Shown in pieces: positions 6,071-11,389 of a DNA stretch of 11,389 nt. Within the stretch, counting starts at the first letter, position 1. Each line of letters opens with the position of its first letter. Location of the stretch: NCBI GenBank assembly GCA_021732805.1, contig JAKFUJ010000427.1, positions 1-11,389 on the forward strand, written 5' to 3'. The stretch comes from Betaproteobacteria bacterium (GTDB lineage: Bacteria; Pseudomonadota; Gammaproteobacteria; Burkholderiales; SG8-41). The position numbers were made by a program, and so were the translations under genes. Under the pieces are notes generated by a model. It had not been told where the DNA came from. It made no database searches and worked only from the letters and a program-made list of their open reading frames with translations.

Positions 6071-8326
6071 CTACTCCAGCGCACGCAAAGCGCCGCTGGT
6101 CATGCGCAACCGCGAAGCAAGTTCGCGGCTGAGGTTGCGGTAAATCTTGATGCCCAGCAGCGGGTGTTGCTGCATCAGTCCGGCAAATTCGCCGGCACTC
6201 AGCGAGTACAACACGACCCTTTCGCCGTTGGCAAATGCGTCGGCCGAACGGCGCTGCCCCTCGATCATCGCCATTTCGCCAAAAAACACGCCAGGCACAA
6301 ACGTCGCCAGTCGCCGCGCGTGTGCCTGATCCGCAAGGCTGATCTTGATGCTCACCGAACCGCGTGCAATCAGGTACAGATGGTCGCCATCATCACCTTC
6401 TTTGAAAACCGCTTCGCGATCACTCAATTCATGACGTTTGAGAAGGGCGGTAATTGCCGTCATTTCATCCGCATCCAGTCCCGCGAAAAGCGCCATGTCC
6501 TGAGGCGCCAGTTCCGGAGCATCCGCAAATCGGTCCTGTTTGAGCAGTCTGTCTTCAGCCCATTCGAGGGCACGGTCAAGATCCGGAAACCAGTGCTGGC
6601 TGCCGACGACCGTCGCGATCCCCAGCGTCCGCAGGTAACGGCCGTGTGTTTCATTTTCGCGCAAATGACTCAGCAGTATGCGCATTTTGCGGCGCGCAGC
6701 CATGTGACCGATGGTTTCCAGCGTTCGCGCGCCGCTGGCATCGATCTCGGTGACCAGACGGAAATCCAGAATGACGTAGCGAATGTCGTCCGGCAGGCGT
6801 TCGATGTCCGATTGCAGATGATCCGTCGTGCCAAAAAAAATGGCGCCTTCCAGTTCGAATATACATATCTGCCGCGCCATCGGCAGCAGCGCGGCCCGCA
6901 CCTCGGGGCTGCGCACTTTCAGCGATGCCCGCACGGAGCCGTCCAGCGCACGGCGCACGGGCGAACCGCTGAGCTTGGCGAGCAGCAGAAGCACGGCAGC
7001 GGCGATACCGATGGCAAATGCCACTATCATGTTGAACAGCAGCAAGGCCAGCGTCACGCAAAGCACCACTGCCAGGTTAAGCAGGATTTCGCGACGATCC
7101 GTACCGACCTCCGAGAGGCGTCGCACCATGTCACGGGTCCAGCGGTCGACCAGGGTAAGCGCGGTATAGATGATTACACCGGCCAGCGCGGCAACCGGCA
7201 CCCGCGCAATCAGCGGCGAAAGCACCAGTGCCGCTGTCAGCATGAACAGCGCATGAAAAAGCGCCGATGCCGGTGTGCGGCCGCCGGCGAGATGATTGGC
7301 GACGCGGGTATGGGTGGATGTCAGCGTGGGTATGGCGCCGAACGCCGCCGCCAGCGCGTTTGCCGCACCCTGCCCTTTCAGCAATCGGTTGCTGTCATGG
7401 CGACTGCGCGTCACCGGGTCGGTAACCACCGCAGCAAGCAGGCCGTCCAGCGAAACCACCGCCGCCAGCAGCAGGGCACTCGGCAGCAGGAACGCCAGCC
7501 ATGTGCCGATTTCGTCCCGGCCCGTCAGATAAACCATGGCCACCAGCTCGCGCGGCGCAAAATCCAGCATTGGCAACTGACCGACCACCGGCCCGACTGT
7601 TTCCGGCGCGAGCCACCCCAGCAGGTAATGCAAAGGCATGCCAACGATCAGGCCACAGAGCAGTGTCGGCACCCTGCGGGTAAAACGGGGCGTCAGAAAA
7701 ATCACCGCAACCACAGTTGTGGCAACCAGAATGCTGGCGGGCCGGATCGCATCCAGATTTTTCATGATCACCAGCGGCGATACGCCCATGTCGAAGCCCA
7801 GCACCGGCGCGGCCTGCGACACCAGCATCAGCAGCGCAATGCCATTCATGAAACCGGCGATGACCGGGTACGGCACGAACTTGATCGCACGCCCGAATCC
7901 GAGCACACCGAACAGCACCTGGAACATGCCGGAGATGAATACCGCGATGAACGCCAGTGTCAGCACTTGCGGCACATCCGGGCCCCCGGATGTCTGCAGC
8001 AGGGGATGCACAGCGAGCGTGGCGATGATGCCGGCAAAGACCACGGTCGCCGAGGTTCGCGCTCCCATGATCTGGCTGGGTGCTGCCGGAATCATTGCTG
8101 CGACGATGCTGCCGACCACCGAAGACAACAGGCCCGCGACTACACCGGTCGCCGCGTATTCAGGCCCCAGAGCCGAGAACGCCAGCAAGCCGAGGCCCAT
8201 CGCATGCGGGATCGCGATCAAAGCGGCGGACAAGCCGCCTGAAATATCGCCCAGAACAACGCGCGCTTTTTCCCGTCGTGACGGGATATGCGCTCCGGCC
8301 ACGGCCTCGTTATTGTTTGCCGACAA
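6071..8326 (-). CDS. SulP (SLC26-type) anion transporter with STAS and cyclic-nucleotide-binding domains
   Basis: This encodes 751 residues from a TTG start at 8324-8326. An in-frame stop lies just upstream, and no ATG precedes the conserved N-terminal membrane region. Residues about 22-450 form the SulP membrane domain, with many hydrophobic helices and typical motifs (GDISGGLSAALIAIPHAMGLG, about 26-46; GAIPTLTSTHTRVAN, 330-344, then GGRTP). Residues about 485-595 form a STAS domain, with LDFRLVTEIDASGA including the conserved DxSG (529-532). Residues about 610-745 form a CRP-like cyclic-nucleotide-binding domain; its phosphate-binding cassette FGEMAMIEGQRRSADA (682-697) keeps the GE and RSA residues needed to bind cNMP. 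SulP proteins carry sulfate, bicarbonate or dicarboxylates across the inner membrane; the anion is not predictable here. The fused domain suggests gating by cAMP or cGMP. There is no neighbouring sulfur or carbonate gene. Confidence 0.93.
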   Translation of the reverse strand: MSANNNEAVAGAHIPSRREKARVVLGDISGGLSAALIAIPHAMGLGLLAFSALGPEYAATGVVAGLLSSVVGSIVAAMIPAAPSQIMGARTSATVVFAGIIATLAVHPLLQTSGGPDVPQVLTLAFIAVFISGMFQVLFGVLGFGRAIKFVPYPVIAGFMNGIALLMLVSQAAPVLGFDMGVSPLVIMKNLDAIRPASILVATTVVAVIFLTPRFTRRVPTLLCGLIVGMPLHYLLGWLAPETVGPVVGQLPMLDFAPRELVAMVYLTGRDEIGTWLAFLLPSALLLAAVVSLDGLLAAVVTDPVTRSRHDSNRLLKGQGAANALAAAFGAIPTLTSTHTRVANHLAGGRTPASALFHALFMLTAALVLSPLIARVPVAALAGVIIYTALTLVDRWTRDMVRRLSEVGTDRREILLNLAVVLCVTLALLLFNMIVAFAIGIAAAVLLLLAKLSGSPVRRALDGSVRASLKVRSPEVRAALLPMARQICIFELEGAIFFGTTDHLQSDIERLPDDIRYVILDFRLVTEIDASGARTLETIGHMAARRKMRILLSHLRENETHGRYLRTLGIATVVGSQHWFPDLDRALEWAEDRLLKQDRFADAPELAPQDMALFAGLDADEMTAITALLKRHELSDREAVFKEGDDGDHLYLIARGSVSIKISLADQAHARRLATFVPGVFFGEMAMIEGQRRSADAFANGERVVLYSLSAGEFAGLMQQHPLLGIKIYRNLSRELASRLRMTSGALRALE

Positions 8327-8470
8327 AAGATCCGCCCTGTTTCATCAAGGCGCCTGATTGCATGACTTCCCGGCCCGGCGCCGTGACCTGTTCAACCGAG
8401 TATAAGTCGCGGGGGGGCGATATTTGATGACAGCGGCCCTGGAAGCCGTAACGCGGAAGGAATCAACCGG
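8327..8470. other. 144-bp gap between the C45 hydrolase and SulP genes
   Basis: It should contain the SulP promoter. On the minus strand there is a TATACT hexamer (8399-8404, 5 of 6 matches to the -10 box) but no acceptable -35 at 16-18 bases, where a run of seven G (8411-8417 on the plus strand) falls instead. The SulP TTG is preceded by a weak purine-rich stretch (AGGGCGG). No terminator with a U-run is seen after the C45 gene. Confidence 0.35.
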
Positions 8471-9586
8471 TCAAACGGCCCTGACGATTTTCCGGTCTCC
8501 GGCGCCAGGCAGATAAACCGGCTGGTATTCAGAGCGATTCGGCTGGCCTGCCGCAACGTGCATGACCTGGTTGGCAAGGTCAAATACGGTGGAGGCTATG
8601 GTCATGCTCGATCCCTGTCCTGCGTACTCATGCGGCGCACGGCAGATCGCGCGCGGCGCTCCGAATTCGTCGCGCAGCACGGCCTTGACGTCGTCAACCG
8701 TGATGGCGCCGATTTTCGGTTCGAGCAACTGGCGCGCGCGGAAATCGCGGTACAGGCTGTCGCCGTTGTAGGATTTCGCCACGCCCTGCACCTGCGCCGC
8801 AAGCGACTGGAAGTGATTGGCATGCGTCAGCAGCCCACGCTCCGGATACACGGGATAGACACTGTCCGGCGTGGTCTCGAAATCAATCGCGACACCATCC
8901 CGGTGCGCCAGCACGTAATTGCCCGACGCCCCGCGCGGCGAACGCGTCAGGATGTCGATTGCCTCGTAAAAATGGCGCGAATTGAGCATGCGTCGGCGCA
9001 GGATCGGAATCGGCACGCCGACCTTGCCCTTGTCGTCGCTCGAAGTCAGCATGTTGCCGCAGACCACGATGCCATGTTCGTTGAAGCCGTCTCGACCGAC
9101 CATGCCGGCTTCGACGATCAGCGACAGCGCAGGCTTGTCCTTTTGCCGGATGCGCAGCAGCACCACACTGTCCAGCGCCGGGCTGCGCCAATCCCAGTTC
9201 TTGCCGACGATGACGCCGCGATGCTGCGTGGCCTCCGGCAGCACGGCGATGGTGGTGCACTCGGTCGCTGCGCGGCTGCCGCGACTGGCGCCGTACATCA
9301 GTTCCGTCCTGCAATTGACGGCAACGATATCTTCCAGCTGCTGACGCGAACCCTCGGCTATGCCGTGGATTTCGGCCATGATCGCTGTATCAATGCCCTC
9401 AATCTGTTCGGCAAACGCCCGCGCCCGTTCACGCACCTGGTCGAGTGACAGTTTGGAATGCCGGCCGAACACGCCTAGGTAAAAATCAATGGTCTTGGCA
9501 ACGCGGTCGGCCGCCAGCGTACCGTGCTGCACGCCGCATTCGCGGGCATCGCCTTCAATGGCGTAAATCGGAAACGGTTTATACAT
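8471..9586 (-). CDS. C45 family peptidase / penicillin acyltransferase-like Ntn hydrolase
   Basis: This encodes 371 residues from an ATG with GGGGA seven bases upstream. The layout fits the acyl-CoA:6-aminopenicillanate acyltransferase family (PF03417-like, peptidase family C45). There is an N-terminal helical part with GVQHG (18-22), then the processing and nucleophile site EC-TTIAV, with Cys110 exposed by self-cleavage after Glu109. GKNWDW (128-133), GFNEHGI (167-173) and LTHANHF (253-259) follow. Members hydrolyse or transfer acyl groups on amide bonds; bacterial homologues mostly have unknown substrates. No signal peptide is apparent, so a cytosolic location is expected. It starts 23 bp after the Bug receptor stop and is surely co-transcribed with it, which suggests that it acts on the imported compound. 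It is intact, with all core residues present. Confidence 0.88.
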   Translation of the reverse strand: MYKPFPIYAIEGDARECGVQHGTLAADRVAKTIDFYLGVFGRHSKLSLDQVRERARAFAEQIEGIDTAIMAEIHGIAEGSRQQLEDIVAVNCRTELMYGASRGSRAATECTTIAVLPEATQHRGVIVGKNWDWRSPALDSVVLLRIRQKDKPALSLIVEAGMVGRDGFNEHGIVVCGNMLTSSDDKGKVGVPIPILRRRMLNSRHFYEAIDILTRSPRGASGNYVLAHRDGVAIDFETTPDSVYPVYPERGLLTHANHFQSLAAQVQGVAKSYNGDSLYRDFRARQLLEPKIGAITVDDVKAVLRDEFGAPRAICRAPHEYAGQGSSMTIASTVFDLANQVMHVAAGQPNRSEYQPVYLPGAGDRKIVRAV

Positions 9587-9609
9587 GGGAGATTCCCCGT
9601 TTGACGCGT

Positions 9610-10563
9610 TTATTCGAGCTTGATGTTCTGGGTGGTGATGATGCGTGCGAGCTTGTCAATATTGGCCCTGAGCATTTCTCGCAGCTCCTCCGGCGTGCTC
9701 GCCACCGGATCAAGGCCGGTTTCCAGCATCGGTTCGCGCACTTCCTTCAGCGTCACCATTTTTTTGACCTCAGCGTTGAGCAGTTTGATCACACCGTCCG
9801 GCAGCCCCGCAGGGCCGTAAAAACCCATCCACGACGGAAAATCGTAACCCGGCAAACCGGTTTCAGCGATGGTCGGTATGGCCTGGGCCGCGGCGGTACG
9901 CTTGGCGCTGGTCACACCAAGCGCGCGCAGCTTGCCGGTCTTGACGTGCTGCATCGCCGCAGCAATGACGCCGAACGACAGGTCGATGCGTCCGGCCATC
10001 AGGTCGGTATAGCCGGGACCGCTGCCTTTGTACGCCACATGCAGCATGTCGATCTTGGCCATGGATTTGAACAGTTCTGCCGCGAGGTGCGGCCCCTGGC
10101 CGATGCCGGACGAACCGAAACTCAGGCTGCCAGGCTGCTTTTTGGCAAGCACAATGATGTCCTTCGCCGTTTTTGCCGGAACTGTCGGGTGTGTCACCAG
10201 CATCAGCGGATAGGTGGCGAACAGCGAAATCGGCGTGAAATCGCGCAGCAGATCGAGTTTGACGTTGGGATATAGCGTGGGCAATGCCGCCATCGCGCTG
10301 CCGGCGATGATCAGGGTATAGCCGTCCGGTGCTGCACGCGCCACGTACTGGCGGCCGATCACAGCGCCGCCGCCGGGCCGGTTCTCCACCAGAAATTGTT
10401 TCCCGGTGGCGTCGGTGAGCTGTTTGGCAATGATGCGCCCCATGAAGTCATCGGAGCCTCCCGGCGCAGCGGTGACGACGATACGCACCTGTTTGTTGGG
10501 GTAGGTTTGTGCCGCACTGACCGCTGAAATTGCCATCAGCGCCAATCCGATGATGCTTTTCAT
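9610..10563 (-). CDS. Bug-type (TctC family) periplasmic substrate-binding receptor
   Basis: This encodes 317 residues from an ATG with AGGGAG eight bases upstream. A signal peptide ends near residue 18 (MKSIIG, hydrophobic stretch, VSAA before QTYPNK). Family landmarks follow in order: YPNKQVRIVV (21-30), APGGSDDFMGR (33-43), VENRPGGGAVIG (59-70), AAPDGYTL (77-84), VKTGKLRALGVTSAKR (207-222), PTIAETGLPGYDFPSWMGFYGPAGLP (230-255). Bug receptors bind carboxylates, amino acids or similar ligands in the periplasm for a tripartite tricarboxylate transporter, and most in Burkholderiales are encoded far from the membrane TctA/TctB subunits. That is the case here, as no membrane subunit is in the window. 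It heads a two-gene operon with the C45 hydrolase and is divergent from the enolase-family gene, so the ligand is probably a substrate of one of those enzymes. Confidence 0.94.
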   Translation of the reverse strand: MKSIIGLALMAISAVSAAQTYPNKQVRIVVTAAPGGSDDFMGRIIAKQLTDATGKQFLVENRPGGGAVIGRQYVARAAPDGYTLIIAGSAMAALPTLYPNVKLDLLRDFTPISLFATYPLMLVTHPTVPAKTAKDIIVLAKKQPGSLSFGSSGIGQGPHLAAELFKSMAKIDMLHVAYKGSGPGYTDLMAGRIDLSFGVIAAAMQHVKTGKLRALGVTSAKRTAAAQAIPTIAETGLPGYDFPSWMGFYGPAGLPDGVIKLLNAEVKKMVTLKEVREPMLETGLDPVASTPEELREMLRANIDKLARIITTQNIKLE

Positions 10564-10586
10564 TTGCTGCTCTCCCTTGATTGTTG

Positions 10587-10613
10587 CAGGCAGGTAACCA
10601 TTGATACTGCCTG
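10587..10613 (-). repeat. Inverted repeat in the Bug receptor leader
   Basis: CAGGCAG (10587-10593) and CTGCCTG (10607-10613) are perfect complements with a 13-base spacer, about 10 bases upstream of the AGGGAG ribosome binding site. It may be a leader hairpin or an operator; chance is possible. Confidence 0.3.
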
Positions 10614-10630
10614 ATGCCGCGACCCCTTGT

Positions 10631-10672
10631 TGATGACATCATCAGTGTATCTGCCACCCTCACAGACGGCAA
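10631..10672 (-). promoter_or_regulatory. Candidate promoter and operator of the Bug-C45 operon
   Basis: On the minus strand TTGCCG (10667-10672) and TACACT (10644-10649) are 17 bases apart, each matching 4 of 6 sigma70 consensus bases. The dyad TGATGA-CA-TCATCA (10631-10644) begins in the -10 box and reaches the expected transcription start. This is the position of a repressor operator. The size and symmetry suit a GntR-like dimer, but no regulator gene is in the window. Confidence 0.35.
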
Positions 10673-10683
10673 TCATGCCGGAA

Positions 10684-10693
10684 CCGATATCGG
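10684..10693. repeat. 10-bp palindrome CCGATATCGG in the divergent intergenic region
   Basis: This is a perfect palindrome midway between the divergent Bug and enolase-family genes. It could be a regulator site; nothing else supports it. Confidence 0.2.
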
Positions 10694-10748
10694 ACATCTG
10701 GTGCTGCCGCTTCAGCCCTGGCACTGTAAACTCGCACTCTCCGATTTC

Positions 10749-10766
10749 CCGGTTCAAGCAAACCGG
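10749..10766 (+). repeat. Inverted repeat just before the enolase-family start
   Basis: CCGGTT (10749-10754) and AACCGG (10761-10766) are complementary with a 6-base loop, 11 bases before the ATG at 10778. In mRNA this hairpin would sit at or beside the ribosome binding region, which lacks a clear SD. Confidence 0.3.
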
Positions 10767-10777
10767 CAAGCACAATC

Positions 10778-11389
10778 ATGACCATCGCACAAATTACTGC
10801 TGCTGTTGAACACATCAAACCCGCCCGTGCGGCGGACGCCTACGCCGGCCAGGAAAGCCTGACCTTTCTGCGTTGCCGGGTAACCACATCCGATGGGCTG
10901 ATAGGCCAGGGTGTCACCGGTCGTTTTCTCGCCGACCAGGTGGCCCATTTGCTGAATGGCGGCATCGCCGCCGCAGCCAAAGGCATGGATGCTCTGGACA
11001 TCGAAGCCGTCACTGTGCAGCTCGCGAAAAAATTCAACCCGCGTCAATCCACCGGCGTATTCGTTTCTGCCATGTCGGCGCTGGACCTCGCGCTGTGGGA
11101 TATCAAGGGCAAGGCACTGGGCCAGCCCGTCGCGCGACTGATCGGTGGTGCGCGCACAGCCGTGCCGGCCTATGCCACGGCCGGTTTGCCGGCGTTTGCC
11201 GAGGATGAACTTGTCACAGCGTGCAAAAACGCGCTGGACGCGGGATTCCACGGCGCCAAAATCCTCGTCGGCGCCGGACGCAGTCCGGACGAGGATGCGC
11301 GCCGCATCCGCGCCGTGCGCAACGCGATCGGCAGCGCACCACTGATGCTGGACGCCAACTGTTCTTTTTCAGTCGCCGAAGCCAAACGA
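10778..11389 (+). CDS. Enolase-superfamily protein (mandelate racemase/muconate lactonizing type), 3' end cut
   Basis: The frame is open from the ATG at 10778 to the right edge (204 codons, no stop seen), about half of the usual 360-390 residues. An N-terminal capping domain (MTIAQITAAVEHIKP...) is followed by the family signature AMSALDLALWDIKGKALGQP then VARLIGG (98-124), which fits the MR/MLE pattern closely. The barrel begins with AGFHGAKILVGAG (155-167) and LMLDANCSFS (189-198), where D192 is the first Mg2+ ligand. Members abstract a proton alpha to a carboxylate and catalyse racemisation, cycloisomerisation or sugar-acid dehydration. At the usual KxK site the chain reads K161-I-L163, so the second lysine, the catalytic base in many members, is missing. 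The substrate is unknown. The gene is divergent from the Bug-C45 operon, suggesting shared substrate and regulation. The SD is weak. Confidence 0.88.
   Translation, partial: MTIAQITAAVEHIKPARAADAYAGQESLTFLRCRVTTSDGLIGQGVTGRFLADQVAHLLNGGIAAAAKGMDALDIEAVTVQLAKKFNPRQSTGVFVSAMSALDLALWDIKGKALGQPVARLIGGARTAVPAYATAGLPAFAEDELVTACKNALDAGFHGAKILVGAGRSPDEDARRIRAVRNAIGSAPLMLDANCSFSVAEAKR

Noticed and set aside
6050..8242. A 730-codon open frame on the plus strand opposite the SulP gene
   Set aside because: It is antisense to a gene with full domain support. Its product is low-complexity (Arg/His/Gln-rich) with no recognisable domain, which is typical of the reverse frame of GC-rich coding DNA.
8558..9448. 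A 296-codon plus-strand frame opposite the C45 gene
   Set aside because: It is a shadow of a gene with clear C45 motifs and lacks an SD.

Overview
The window looks like chromosomal DNA of a GC-rich betaproteobacterium, most likely Burkholderiales or a close relative. The reasons are high GC with strong third-position GC bias, a Bug-type (TctC family) solute receptor of the kind greatly expanded in Burkholderiales, and other families common there (LOG-family protein, DUF1993, M32 carboxypeptidase, SulP transporter). No rRNA, tRNA, CRISPR array, prophage or complete insertion sequence is visible. Eleven genes are supported; the first and last are cut by the window edges. Nine lie on the minus strand and two on the plus strand.

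Left region (1-1858): three minus-strand genes for small exported proteins. In order of transcription they are a Spy/CpxP-like periplasmic LTXXQ protein, an 88-residue Tyr/Gly/His-rich lipoprotein, and a Tyr/His-rich secreted protein that runs off the left edge. All three are rich in histidine, which suggests an envelope or metal-stress group. The Spy-like gene has a candidate promoter overlaid by two dyads, and a leader that could fold into adjacent hairpins with a loop contact just before the ribosome binding site.

Middle-left (1855-3315): a 141-bp mini-element with near-identical inverted ends and a 4-bp CTAA target duplication sits exactly at the stop codon of a LOG-family gene (TTG start). 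Divergent from LOG is a small TerB-like gene.

Centre (3386-8326): a tightly spaced minus-strand set encodes a MazG/PRA-PH-type nucleotide pyrophosphohydrolase, a DUF1993 protein and an M32 metallocarboxypeptidase. Upstream lies a SulP anion transporter carrying STAS and cyclic-nucleotide-binding domains in one chain, also with a TTG start.

Right (8471-11389): a Bug-type periplasmic receptor and a C45 (penicillin acyltransferase-like) Ntn hydrolase form a two-gene operon. It is divergent from an enolase-superfamily (mandelate racemase/muconate lactonizing) enzyme cut by the right edge. This suggests a small uptake and degradation module for an unidentified, possibly amide-containing, carboxylate. 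The shared intergenic region holds several dyads and a candidate promoter.

The most noteworthy items are the stop-codon-preserving mini-element, the structured leader of the Spy-like gene, the SulP-STAS-cNMP fusion, and the receptor/C45/enolase module, whose enolase-family member lacks the second lysine of the usual KxK motif. I did not find a clear, wholly new multi-gene system.
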